Shown: in pieces, positions 46,049 through 55,331 of the stretch
Numbering within the stretch: the stretch's first letter is position 1
Layout: the number at the start of each line of letters is the position of its first letter
Assembly: GCA_963834685.1 (NCBI GenBank)
Contig: CAWICW010000001.1
Location: 42,790 to 106,789, forward strand
DNA length: 64,000 bases
Origin: Palsa-504 sp963834685
GTDB taxonomy: Bacteria > Actinomycetota > Actinomycetes > Streptosporangiales > Streptosporangiaceae
Direction: 5' to 3'
Translations under genes and position numbers: made by a program
Notes under the pieces: generated by a model
Database searches by the model: none
Told to the model about the DNA's origin: nothing
The model's input: the letters and a program-made list of their open reading frames with translations, nothing else

Positions 46049-47044
46049 TCAGGACAAGGCGCGGTCGTGCGGCGCGGCCCAATCCAGCAGCGGGCCGTCG
46101 GGGATGATTCGGGCCGGGTTGATGTGCGGATGGGTGGTGTAGTAGTGCCGCTTGATGTGGTCGAAGTTGGTTGTGTTCCGGAAGGCGGGCAGCGAGTACA
46201 GGTCGCGCGCGTAGCCCCACAGGTTCGGGTAGTCGGTCAGCCGGCGCAGGTTGACCTTGAAGTGGTAGTGGTAGACCGCGTCAAAGCGGGCCAGGGTCAC
46301 CCAGAGCCTGACGTCGGCCTCGGTGATCGCGTCGCCGAGCAGGTACCGGCGGCCGGCCAGGCGCTGCTCCAGGTCGTCCAGGGTGGCGAAGACCTTGGAC
46401 ACCGCGTCGTGGTAAGCCTGCTGGGAGGTGGCCATGCCCGAGCGGTACACGCCGTTGTTCACGGTCTCGTAGATGACCGCGTTGATCGCGTCGATCTCGG
46501 GGCGCAGGGCCTGCGGGTACAGGTCGGTGCCGTTGGAGAACGCGCCGAACTGGGTGTCCAGGTCGATCGTGATGTCGGGGAAGCTGTTGCTGAGGATCCG
46601 GCCGGTCGCCCGGTCCCACAGCACCGGGACGGAGATGTGCCCGTCGTAGCCGGGCTCGGTGGCCTGGTAGGCCTCGCGCAGCAGCGAGAACCCGTTGACC
46701 GGGTCCAGCGAGTGCCCGGGGCCCTCGCGGAACGCCCAGCCGCGGCCGTCCCTGACCGGGTCAACCGCTGACAGCGAGATGGCCTCCTGGAGGCCGAGCA
46801 GCTTGCGCACGATCGCGGTCCGGTGCGCCCACGGGCAGGCCCAGGAGATGTACAGATGGTACCGGCCGGCCACGGCCGGGTACCCGCTGGAGCCGTCCGC
46901 GGTGATCCGTCCGCGGAACGGGTAGGCCGGCCGCACGAACTCCCCAGTGGCTGGCTGGGGCTGCTTCCGCCTGAAGTCGCCGTAGTCGCCGAAGGCCGCG
47001 AAGTCGACCGGGCTCGCGCCGCCCGCCCGCTGAGTGGTGGTCAT
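46049..47044 (-). CDS. Glutathionyl-hydroquinone reductase-like GST
   Basis: 331 residues, omega/xi-class glutathione-transferase family (YqjG/ECM4). The catalytic Cys is in ISWACPWAHR; PVLWDRATGRILSNSFPDI forms the thiol-binding region, and the C-terminal all-helical domain has LGDAITEADVRLWVTLARFD and YPNLWGYARDLY. Reduces glutathionyl-(or analogous thiol-) hydroquinones. Actinobacteria mostly use mycothiol, so the thiol partner is uncertain. Start is one of two closely spaced ATGs (47044 or 47053). Confidence 0.9.
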   Translation of the reverse strand: MTTTQRAGGASPVDFAAFGDYGDFRRKQPQPATGEFVRPAYPFRGRITADGSSGYPAVAGRYHLYISWACPWAHRTAIVRKLLGLQEAISLSAVDPVRDGRGWAFREGPGHSLDPVNGFSLLREAYQATEPGYDGHISVPVLWDRATGRILSNSFPDITIDLDTQFGAFSNGTDLYPQALRPEIDAINAVIYETVNNGVYRSGMATSQQAYHDAVSKVFATLDDLEQRLAGRRYLLGDAITEADVRLWVTLARFDAVYHYHFKVNLRRLTDYPNLWGYARDLYSLPAFRNTTNFDHIKRHYYTTHPHINPARIIPDGPLLDWAAPHDRALS

Positions 47045-47266
47045 GGCGGTCATAACCCGGCGGCAGCAGCGGCCATTCCGTGCCGCGGTAGCGGACGGCG
47101 TCGCGTAACGGGCGTCTGGAGGACTTCGCCGAGAACTCTGTCGTTGCCGCCGACCTGGTGCCTTGTCCTGGTGAGCGGCGGTCAGGTCAGGCATCTGGCT
47201 GCGCTAGGCCCTCACGTTGGGGCACTGTCAGTACCCGTCTCACTAGGCCAGGCCGGCTGGGCTAGC

Positions 47267-47734
47267 ATGCGGGTGGTCACCGTGACCTCCGACGCGCACT
47301 CCGCCGCTCGTCTCGACCTCAGCGACCCGAACCTGGAGCACGGGTGGGACAGCTGGCGGTCCTACGCCAACAGCAAGCTGGCCAACACCTTGTTCACGCG
47401 CGAGCTTGCCCGCAGGCTGGACGGCACCGGAGTGACGGCCAACTGCGCACACCCGGGGATGGTGCGGACGGGCTTCGGCCGGGAGTCCAGGCCGCTGCTG
47501 AAGCTCGGCATCACGATCGCCCGGCCGTTCATGGCCTCGCCCGAGCGCGGCGCGGACACCATCGTGTACCTGGCCAGCTCGCCGGATGTAGCGGGCCAGA
47601 CCGGAGGGTACTACGTCAAGCGCCAGCGGCGCGAGCCGTCGGCCGCCGCGCGCGACGACACGGTCGTGCGGGAATTGCGGGAGCTCAACGAAAAGATGAC
47701 CGGCCTGGCGCCAGCCCGGCCCGCCGGAAACTGA
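47267..47734 (+). pseudogene. Short-chain dehydrogenase, C-terminal half
   Basis: 155 residues from VVTVTSDAHSAARLDLSD through the catalytic WRSYANSKLANTLF (Tyr and Lys) and VTANCAHPGMVRTGF to PERGADTIVYLASSPDVAG, resembling retinol-dehydrogenase-like SDRs. The NAD-binding Rossmann half is missing, so it is probably non-functional even though in frame. Confidence 0.7.
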
Positions 47735-47992
47735 CCCGGCCAGCGATGCGACCACTTCGCGCCGTTACGCTCCGCAAACCCCAGAGTGAACCGGAACCGC
47801 CTTCTAATTGATCTGGCACGTCAAGAGCTCGACCGTAAGCTAGCACGTGGGCGATCGATAATGGCTGATCGGCGCGACCGCACCCGGGCATCGTTGCGGG
47901 CGAGCCAGCCGGGGAGGTCGGGGAACTGGGCCTGTTGGCCCAGCGGCCGGGCGGCGTCGATGTCGCCGGAGTAATACGCGGCGATGCTGAGG

Positions 47993-48619
47993 TCAGCGAG
48001 CGTCGTCGGCTGGCTGCGCAGGCGTGTCCATGGCTCGGGGCTCACGGCCGGGGCGGCGAGGCTGAGTGGCCGGCCGCAGCCGTCCTGCCTGCTGCGGGAA
48101 GTACCAGCGCGGCCGCCCGGCCGCCACGATGGCGACGGGGCAGCGCGAATGCGCAGCGCAGTAGCCACTGACCGAGCCGTGCACAACCCGTTTCAAGCTG
48201 TGCCGCCCGGCGGTTCCCACCACGAGCACATCGCCGGGCAAGGCGATCGTAGTCAGCACCGGGCCTGGGTTGCCTTCCGGCGTCTGGATCACCACGTCGA
48301 GATCATCCGGAATGTCCCCTGCGGGGGAACGGAGCGCACGCCTGGCCAGTTCCCTGGCCAGCTGGCGTGTCACGGCTCCGGAATAGGCGACGGCCAGGCG
48401 GCCGCGGCCGCTACGGTGATGCCGCCAGCCACCGTGCCGGGGCAGCCCGAGCCCCCACGCCCGGACGGCAACCAGCCGGGCCCGCCGCGCCTGCGCAAGT
48501 GCCACCGCGCAACGCAATGCCGCCACACCGCCGGGCGTGTCATCGACACCCACGATGACCCTTCCGCCCTCACCGCGGGAATCCGGCGGCAAGCCTGTAT
48601 CTGTCATGACGGCTGCCAT
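47993..48619 (-). CDS. Universal stress protein (UspA family)
   Basis: About 208 residues. Begins, after a short tail, with RVIVGVDDTPGGVAALRCAVALA, and has the nucleotide-binding GDVLVVGTAGRHSLKRVVHGSVS followed by CPVAIVA, the G-2x-G-9x-G(S/T) pattern for ATP binding. The 40-residue C-terminal extension is rich in Arg/Pro and not family sequence. AAGGTG precedes the ATG at 48619. The 260 bases after it hold no gene. Confidence 0.85.
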   Translation of the reverse strand: MAAVMTDTGLPPDSRGEGGRVIVGVDDTPGGVAALRCAVALAQARRARLVAVRAWGLGLPRHGGWRHHRSGRGRLAVAYSGAVTRQLARELARRALRSPAGDIPDDLDVVIQTPEGNPGPVLTTIALPGDVLVVGTAGRHSLKRVVHGSVSGYCAAHSRCPVAIVAAGRPRWYFPQQAGRLRPATQPRRPGREPRAMDTPAQPADDAR

Positions 48620-49386
48620 CACCTGTCACCTTCTACCGCCCAATTTATTTCACTGTGCCCGGCCTCACGATGGGCCACCAGAGGCGATCCGGCCTGCCTC
48701 TGCGGGACGTTCGGCCTAAATGAGACAGGCCAGCATTGCAGTCACGCTCAGCGACTGCGACCGGCCGCGATCCCACCTCATTTCTGGGCTGGTGGCAGCT
48801 CATTGGCTGTACGGGCCGATGCCGACAGGATCACTGACGTAAACAGAACGCGACATTCTGTGCGCGGCGCGTAATCCATCGGCACGGCCATTAGTGGAGA
48901 CAGAGTCGGCAGGGAGAGCCAATTACGATGTGCCCGCTTGTCGCGCTATGCGACCGCGAGACGCTATTGTTCTTCGAACCACCGAGCTGATCGTCGTGGC
49001 CCGGTCACGGTCGGGTGCGGGTGGGAAGAGCGCGCCCATCGCCCTCCGTACGCTCCCCGACGTCGCGCCCCCCGGCAAATGGTGGTCACTCATCCTCCTT
49101 TGCAGGCGCTGGCGACGGCGGCGGGTTCCTCGCAACCCTCCACACGCTGAGACATCAGGTCTGCCGCCTGCCTTCCCCCGGCTCCGTTTACAGGAGCAGG
49201 CCCCTGGTCGTGACGTTGGGGAGCGTGGCCATCTCGGCGTAGGCTCGATGTCACTCTCCGTGATTATCGTGCTCCTTGCGCACGTGCGCGAACCTCCCTG
49301 CCGATATGCGTGGTCAGCAAGCTGTCGTGGGGAACCATTTGGGGAGCGCTCAGAACGTGATATTCGGTTGTGGCGACGGGCGGGTG
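48620..49386. other. Intergenic region
   Basis: About 770 bases without a convincing gene. An open frame from 48894 has the biased composition of chance high-GC frames. The USP promoter should be at its left end. Confidence 0.4.
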
Positions 49387-50901
49387 CTAGCCTCCAGGCG
49401 TCCGGGGTTGGAGGTCGGCTGGCTTCTGGCGTGAAGGATGGTCTTTGCGTCGTGGTGATGAGTTAGTAGTTCCCTGCGGCGTGCGGCCCGTGAGGTCCCC
49501 GGCCGGTTTGCCGACTGGGCCGGCGTCGCCGAGGGCTGTGATCTCGGCTGCGCTTTCCTGGAGACAGGCGAGCAGGACGTGGGGGTCTGGTACCGCGGCG
49601 GTATCGATGTTGATGCCGATATCGCAGGTGCCGTCGTAGGACAGCAGGGTGGTGTTGAGGGAGGTCCCGATGGTGGGCCCGAACGCGAACGTCCCGGTAA
49701 CCTTGCTGCCGGCCACGTAGACCGGCTCCGGAACGCCCGGTACGTTGCTCGCCACGAAGTCCGCGTGCTTGAGAATCCCGGCCACGTAGCCAACGGGCAG
49801 CATGTTGAGCACCCCGGCGATCGCGCCGGTGACCGGAAGCGACGGCTCCGCGCGTGCTGCCCCGGTCAGTTGGTGCAGCAGGCGCATCCGGGCGGCCGGG
49901 TCCGGTTCCCCGGACGGCACGGTCAGCCGCATCAGGGTGATCTTGTTGCCCCAGCCGGTGTCCTGCGCGGTCCGGAGGCTGATCGGGATGACGGCTCGCA
50001 GGTACTGCGCGGTCGTACCGTGGCGCTCATGGTACCTGCGCAATCCGCCCGTCACTATGGCTAGGTAGGCGTCGTTGACGGTCCCGTCGGCAGTCTTGGC
50101 TGCCTTCTTCAGGGCGTCCAGGGAGATCTCCGCCATGGCCAGATGGCGTGTCGTCGCCCGGTCCCGCATGAGGGGTGACATGGCGCCGGAACTCGGCGCG
50201 GCCGTCCGGTAGACCGACCGGGCCAGCGCGGCGGTGTCACAGACCAGGCCGAGCGGGTTGCGTGCGGACCGGATCAGGGCCGGGATCGCCGCCTCGGCCC
50301 CGCGCCGGGCCAGGCCCGTCAGCTGTGCGGCCATCGAGCCGGCGGCCCCGGTGACCAGGGCAAGCTGGTCCGGCGTTTCGCCTGCCGGTGCTGGCGGCAT
50401 CGGGCCCAGATCGGGGGGGTCGCGCTGCGGGTCAGAAATGACCGCCAGCATGCGCATCCCGCCCACGCCGTCTGACAGGGAATGGTGGAACTTGACGATG
50501 AGCGCCGCCTCGCCGTCCTTGATGCCGTCGACCAGGGTGAGCTCCCACAGCGGACGGTCCCGGTCGAAGGCATCCATCGCCGACCTGCGCGCCAGCTGGA
50601 GGACCGCTTCCCGCGTCCGGGGAGCAGGAGCGGCGACCCGGCGAATATGCCAGTCCAGGTCGAAATCCGGATCATAGCTCCATCGGGGAGCGGTGAAACC
50701 GAAGGGGGATTCGACGACGCGCTGGCGCAGCGAGGGCATGAGCCGGGATATCCGGTCCACGCGTGCGACGAGAGTCTCCCAGTCGGGAGTGCGGTCCAGC
50801 CAATCGACGGCGACAATGGTGGATCTGAGCGCGGGATCGCGTTCCATCCGCCACGTAAATGCATCGCTCGCGCCCATGTAAGCACTGCCAGGTACCGCCA
50901 T
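49387..50901 (-). CDS. Wax ester synthase/diacylglycerol acyltransferase (WS/DGAT)
   Basis: 504 residues, full-length WS/DGAT, which esterifies acyl-CoA to diacylglycerol or fatty alcohol at the membrane. Active-site motif FHHSLSDGVGG (His139, His140, Asp144); other hallmarks are MDAFDRDRPLWELTLVDG, NDAYLAIVTGGLRRYHERHG, and in the C-terminal half NVPGVPEPVYVAG and DIGINIDTAAVPD. Start at 50901 matches relatives (MAVPGSAYMGASDAF). The neighbouring patatin-like genes and malic enzyme fit storage-lipid turnover. Confidence 0.93.
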   Translation of the reverse strand: MAVPGSAYMGASDAFTWRMERDPALRSTIVAVDWLDRTPDWETLVARVDRISRLMPSLRQRVVESPFGFTAPRWSYDPDFDLDWHIRRVAAPAPRTREAVLQLARRSAMDAFDRDRPLWELTLVDGIKDGEAALIVKFHHSLSDGVGGMRMLAVISDPQRDPPDLGPMPPAPAGETPDQLALVTGAAGSMAAQLTGLARRGAEAAIPALIRSARNPLGLVCDTAALARSVYRTAAPSSGAMSPLMRDRATTRHLAMAEISLDALKKAAKTADGTVNDAYLAIVTGGLRRYHERHGTTAQYLRAVIPISLRTAQDTGWGNKITLMRLTVPSGEPDPAARMRLLHQLTGAARAEPSLPVTGAIAGVLNMLPVGYVAGILKHADFVASNVPGVPEPVYVAGSKVTGTFAFGPTIGTSLNTTLLSYDGTCDIGINIDTAAVPDPHVLLACLQESAAEITALGDAGPVGKPAGDLTGRTPQGTTNSSPRRKDHPSRQKPADLQPRTPGG

Positions 50902-51038
50902 GTTGCCGACTGTATGAGCCTGTCTCCTGCCCCGGCAGGGCCATTGGTCCCGGTGAGCCAGGCCGTGGCCACACATGAGGTGAAGGCCTGAAGTGACCTT
51001 CGCCTCTGGCAGGATGGCGCAGCTGCCAGCGCACGACA

Positions 51039-51611
51039 ATGGCGGAGGCGATCACTGTGGCCACCACCGGCAGCCGGTACCGTGGTGCCTTGGGCGCTGC
51101 GTTGGACATCTTCCGCGTACGGCAGTACTTCAACGTCGTCGTCGGCGCCCGCGACGTGGCCAGGGCCGTCCGCGCCGATGCGAGGTTCCTGGACACGGTA
51201 CGGCGCGGGATCGTGCCGCTGCCGCCCGGCCGCCAGCCAGCGGCCGGGCGTATCTTCGGGCCGCTGGCCGGCGCTGCCCCGCCGCCGCTGGCGGGCCGTG
51301 TCGGGGTGGTGGCTACTGGGGGCAGCGGTGCCCTTGCCTCGCTGGTCGGCGTGGCCAAGGCGCTGGAGGACAGCGGCACCAAGGTGTCGGTCTACTCGGT
51401 GTGTTCGGGCTCGGCGCTGTTCGGGTTCCCGCTCGGTGCCGGGATGGCGCCTGAGGAGGTGGCCGAGCTCACCGCTTCCATGCGGCCCGGCGACTACATC
51501 GATGTGGGATGGCGCGAGATCGCCGCGCTCGTGCCGACATTGGCGCGCGGCTGGTGCGGCATCTTGCGCGGCGCGCCCGGCCCGATCCCTGTCGTTCCTT
51601 CTCGGGACTGA
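51039..51611 (+). CDS. Patatin-like phospholipase, truncated
   Basis: 190 residues. After a 90-residue N-terminal region come VGVVATGGSGALASLVGVAKAL and YSVCSGSALFGFPLGAGM, the oxyanion GGxGG-like and GxSxG regions of patatins with nucleophile Ser in CSGSA. It stops at PVVPSRD before the Asp of the dyad, so it lacks half the active site and is probably a relic. Divergent from the WS/DGAT gene with 137 bases between. Confidence 0.65.
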   Translation: MAEAITVATTGSRYRGALGAALDIFRVRQYFNVVVGARDVARAVRADARFLDTVRRGIVPLPPGRQPAAGRIFGPLAGAAPPPLAGRVGVVATGGSGALASLVGVAKALEDSGTKVSVYSVCSGSALFGFPLGAGMAPEEVAELTASMRPGDYIDVGWREIAALVPTLARGWCGILRGAPGPIPVVPSRD

Positions 51612-51694
51612 CGGTCCTGGGGGGCTGCAGCTTATGGACAGCGCTTGCGCTGCGGCGTTCTCATGGGCATAGACTCGACGAAGGAGATCAGGCC

Positions 51695-53410
51695 ATGCGC
51701 TCGGATACCAGACCGGTGATCCGGTGGAACCCTGTCGAACGGGTATGGGAGACCGGCTGCCGGGGTTATAGCGTGCTCAGCATTCCCCGACTGAACAAGG
51801 GCACCGCGTTCACCGATTCCGAGCGCGCCGCATTGGGATTGACCGGCCTGCTGCCATCCCGGGTCCTGACCCTGGACCAGCAGGCTGAGCGCGCCTACCG
51901 GCAGTGCTCGCAGCAGCCCAGCGTCCTGGGCAAGAACATCTACCTGACCGCGTTGCACGACCGCAACGAGGTGCTGTTTTACCGGGTACTGACCGACCAC
52001 CTCAGCGAGCTGCTGCCAATTGTCTACACACCTACGATCGGCGAGGCCATCCAGCGTTACAGCCACCAATACCGCCGTCCACGCGGCGTCTATCTCAGCA
52101 TCGATACGCCCGGCCAGATCGAGACCGCCCTGCGCGATTCTGGATTGTCAGCCGGCGAGGTGGACCTCATCGTCGCCACCGACGCCCAGGCCATCCTCGG
52201 CATCGGCGACTGGGGCGTCGGGGGCATCGATATCGCGGTCGGCAAGCTCGCCGTCTATACCGCTGCGGCCGGCATCGACCCAGCCCGAACCCTGCCGGTG
52301 ATGCTGGACGTCGGCACCGACCGGGCAGAGCTGCTGGAAGACCCGCTGTATCTGGGCGTTCAGCGCAAGCGGCCCGCCCAGGAGCCCTATGACGCCTTTA
52401 TCGACGCCTACGTGACCGCCGCGCTCAAGGTCTTTCCCGGCGCGCTGCTGCACTGGGAGGATTTCGGGCCTGGCAATGCCCGGCGCATCTTGGACCGCTA
52501 CCGCGACCACATACTCACCTTCAACGATGACATGCAGGGCACCGGCGCGGTCAACCTCGCCGCCGTATGGGCTGGCGCCCGGGCCAGCCAGACCCCGTTG
52601 ACCCAGCACCGCGTTGTCATCTTCGGTTCCGGCACCGCCGGTATCGGCATCGCCGACCAACTGCATGCGGCCATGACCAGCCAGGGGCTAGATACTGCCG
52701 CGGCGCGAGCACGGTTCTGGTGCCTGGACCGCCAGGGCCTGCTCACCGACGACATGACCGGTCTGCGCGACTTCCAGGTCCCCTATGCCCGCCCTGCCAC
52801 CGAGATCGCTGACTGGGCGGGACACGGGACCGTCAGCGGCATCGGCCTGGCTGAGGTGGTGGGCCGCGTGCACCCCACCATCCTCGTCGGCACCTCTACC
52901 GTGCACGGCGCCTTCACCGAGCAGATTGTGCGGGAGATGGCCGCGCACGTGGACCGGCCCGTGATCCTGCCCATGTCCAACCCGACCAGCCTGTCCGAGG
53001 CAACCCCGGCCGACCTGGTGCACTGGACCGGCGGCCGCGCTCTCATCGCCACCGGGAGCCCGTTCGACCCCGTCACCTATCAAGGCGTCACCTATCAGAT
53101 CGGCCAGGCCAACAATGCCCTCATTTTCCCCGGCCTTGGTCTGGGCACGCTCTTGTCCCGGGCCCGGCGCATTACCGACAACATGATCACCGCCGCCGCC
53201 CAGGCCGTCGCCGGACTCACTGACGCCACCACGCCCGGCGCGCCTCTCCTGTCGCCCATCGATGACCTCCGCACCACCTCGGCGCAGGTCGCCCTCGCGG
53301 TAGCCCAGGCCGCCGCCGACGACGGCGTCGCCGGCCTGCCCGGCATTACTGCCGACGCCGTAAGCGCGGCCATGTGGCAACCCCGCTACGCCCCCGTACA
53401 CGCCGTCTGA
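51695..53410 (+). CDS. NAD(P)-dependent malic enzyme
   Basis: 571 residues, the long malic-enzyme form. Oxidatively decarboxylates malate to pyruvate and CO2. Visible: NKGTAFTDSERAALGLTGLLP, YTPTIGEAIQRYS (catalytic Tyr), GDWGVGGIDIAVGKLAVY, LHWEDFGPGNA and FNDDMQGTGAVNLA (metal and malate sites), then FGSGTAGIGIAD as the dinucleotide-binding loop, and SNPTSLSEATP. GAAGGAGATC is just upstream of the ATG. Malic enzyme can feed reductant to lipid synthesis, consistent with the WS/DGAT nearby. Confidence 0.95.
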   Translation: MRSDTRPVIRWNPVERVWETGCRGYSVLSIPRLNKGTAFTDSERAALGLTGLLPSRVLTLDQQAERAYRQCSQQPSVLGKNIYLTALHDRNEVLFYRVLTDHLSELLPIVYTPTIGEAIQRYSHQYRRPRGVYLSIDTPGQIETALRDSGLSAGEVDLIVATDAQAILGIGDWGVGGIDIAVGKLAVYTAAAGIDPARTLPVMLDVGTDRAELLEDPLYLGVQRKRPAQEPYDAFIDAYVTAALKVFPGALLHWEDFGPGNARRILDRYRDHILTFNDDMQGTGAVNLAAVWAGARASQTPLTQHRVVIFGSGTAGIGIADQLHAAMTSQGLDTAAARARFWCLDRQGLLTDDMTGLRDFQVPYARPATEIADWAGHGTVSGIGLAEVVGRVHPTILVGTSTVHGAFTEQIVREMAAHVDRPVILPMSNPTSLSEATPADLVHWTGGRALIATGSPFDPVTYQGVTYQIGQANNALIFPGLGLGTLLSRARRITDNMITAAAQAVAGLTDATTPGAPLLSPIDDLRTTSAQVALAVAQAAADDGVAGLPGITADAVSAAMWQPRYAPVHAV

Positions 53411-54044
53411 ACAAGGCGCGGCCTGTGCCGTCCGCCCAGGATCCGGGCTCCGCTATCACCGCGCCGAGGTATAGCAGCCGCACGGAAGGCATCCGCCCGG
53501 CCAGGTCACGCGGACCGGCCCTCGCACCGCGCAGGATCCGACGACCGGCTATCACCTGGCGTGACAGTCCCCCGCCAGCCAAGCCGCGCCGGATCCTCCG
53601 TTCGGTATGTTGTGGTCGGCCGGGCCCGTGATTATCGATGCCGTGCCGGACGGGGCGTTCGGCGCGTCCGCTGGCCCATGTCGTGCACGGCGGCCGGCGC
53701 GCGCCTCACGCTCGACGTCGGCTGCACCGCAAGGTAATCCAGACGGGACGCGACGAGAGGACCCTCCTCCGCTTCTCGCGGATCTCGATTGCGCGGTGCG
53801 CGGATCTGGTCCGTTCCTCCGCGTCTGCCGGGGGTCCTCTGTCACGGTCAGTCCACCCTGTCACGGAAGCGCATGCTAGGGACCAACGTCCCTGGCCACG
53901 GGACCTTCGGCCGGGCGGCGCAGGCAGTACGGCCGGACTGCGGCGGCGGGAGATGGCGGACGCGAACTGGCTATCATAGTGGTCCCGGCTGCTGATGCCG
54001 GTGACGTGCTATCAGATCCGCCGGATGGGTGTACAAGGGAAGTC
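53411..54044. other. Intergenic region
   Basis: About 630 bases between malic enzyme and the second patatin. No gene or strong repeat seen. Confidence 0.4.
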
Positions 54045-54908
54045 ATGGACAGACGTGCGCTTGTCCTGGGCGGCGGTGGTGTCACCGGCATTGCCTGGGA
54101 GATCGGCGTGATCGCGGGGCTAGCCGCCCACGGCATCGACCTGGCCGCAGCCGACGTGATCATCGGGACATCGGCCGGGTCGGTTGTCGGTGCCGACATC
54201 ACCTCCGGGCAGGAGCCTGAGGCGCTGTACCGGGCCCAGCTCGCGCCGCCTGATCCTGAGCCCGCCGCCCGGATCGGCTTGGGCCTGATCGGCAGGCTGG
54301 CGTGGGTGGTGAACACCAGCCGGGACCCGGTGCGGGCGCGGGCGCGGATCGGCCGCTGGGCGCTGGCCGCACGCACCATGCCGGAGGCCGACCGGCGCGC
54401 GGTGTTCGAGGCCCGGCTGCCCGCCGGCGGCTGGCCCGCCACGATGCTCAAGGTGACCGCCGTGGACGCGCGGACCGGCGAGTTCGTGGTGTTTGATTCC
54501 GCTGGTGAGGCCGGCCTGGTCGATGCGGTTGGGGCAAGCTGCGCGGTGCCTGGAATCTGGCCGCCGGTCACCATCGGGACTCGTCGTTTCATGGACGGGG
54601 GCGTGCGCTCAGTGGCCAATGCCGATCTGGCGGCCAGCTACCAGCGGGTGGTTATCGTGGCGCCGGTAGCCCAGGGCATCGGGCCGATCATGCCTGGCCC
54701 GGGCCGGCAGGCTGCGGCGCTGGCCGCGGCCGGAGCCCGTGTCGCGCTCGTACGGCCGGACCGCTCGGCCATGCGGGCCATCGGGCGCAACGTGCTTGAC
54801 GTGTCGCGCCGGGCAGCAGCGGCGACAGCCGGACGGGCCCAGGCAACGGCCGAAGCGGCCGCGGTCCGGACAGTCTGGCAGCCCGATGGCGGACCGGCCG
54901 CCTCCTAG
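54045..54908 (+). CDS. Patatin-like phospholipase
   Basis: 287 residues, full length. Oxyanion loop LGGGGVTGIAWEIGV, nucleophile Ser in IIGTSAGSVVGA (GxSxG) and dyad Asp in RRFMDGGVRS. No signal peptide, so cytosolic; likely a lipase or phospholipase, perhaps mobilising storage lipid. AAGGGAAG precedes the ATG. C-terminus is Ala-rich and variable. Confidence 0.9.
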   Translation: MDRRALVLGGGGVTGIAWEIGVIAGLAAHGIDLAAADVIIGTSAGSVVGADITSGQEPEALYRAQLAPPDPEPAARIGLGLIGRLAWVVNTSRDPVRARARIGRWALAARTMPEADRRAVFEARLPAGGWPATMLKVTAVDARTGEFVVFDSAGEAGLVDAVGASCAVPGIWPPVTIGTRRFMDGGVRSVANADLAASYQRVVIVAPVAQGIGPIMPGPGRQAAALAAAGARVALVRPDRSAMRAIGRNVLDVSRRAAAATAGRAQATAEAAAVRTVWQPDGGPAAS

Positions 54909-55331
54909 CCGTCAGGCCCGGCACAGGCAGCGCCCGGCCGCGGTCGCAGGGCAGCACGCGTTCGCACATCAGCACCGCCAGTGGCACCTGCTAGCCTGTG
55001 TAGCCTGCCAGAAGGTTGCGCCCCGGGTACACGTCCCGCCCATCTGCACAGAAGCAGACGTTATGAGCGTCCAGAAGCTAGCGACCAAGGATCTCTAGCC
55101 TGGTATTTGTGACTGAGTTGCTGCCATGGCGGTTTTTTCTCGCCTGTCGGCCCGGGGTGGGCCGCCGGGAGGCGCTGCGCCGTGTGGCTTGCCTGGTCTG
55201 GCGGGAGGGGATCATGGCGGGGGCGCTGATCCTCGGGAGCGTCGCGCTGCTCGCATTGCCGCTAAGCCGCAAGTCCACTGAAGCAATATCAGGCACCTGA
55301 CCGGTTGCGCCTATAGATTTTCACTACGGAA
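54909..55331. other. Intergenic region with a possible small membrane ORF
   Basis: About 420 bases. A 63-codon frame at 55109-55300 (+), starting GTG, ends in a hydrophobic stretch GALILGSVALLALPL after a basic part; it could encode a small membrane protein but has no relatives I recognise. Nothing else seen. Confidence 0.3.

Noticed and set aside
48894..49466. 190-codon gene upstream of WS/DGAT
   Set aside because: No family resemblance, Arg/Ser-rich translation and no ribosome site; probably a chance high-GC frame.
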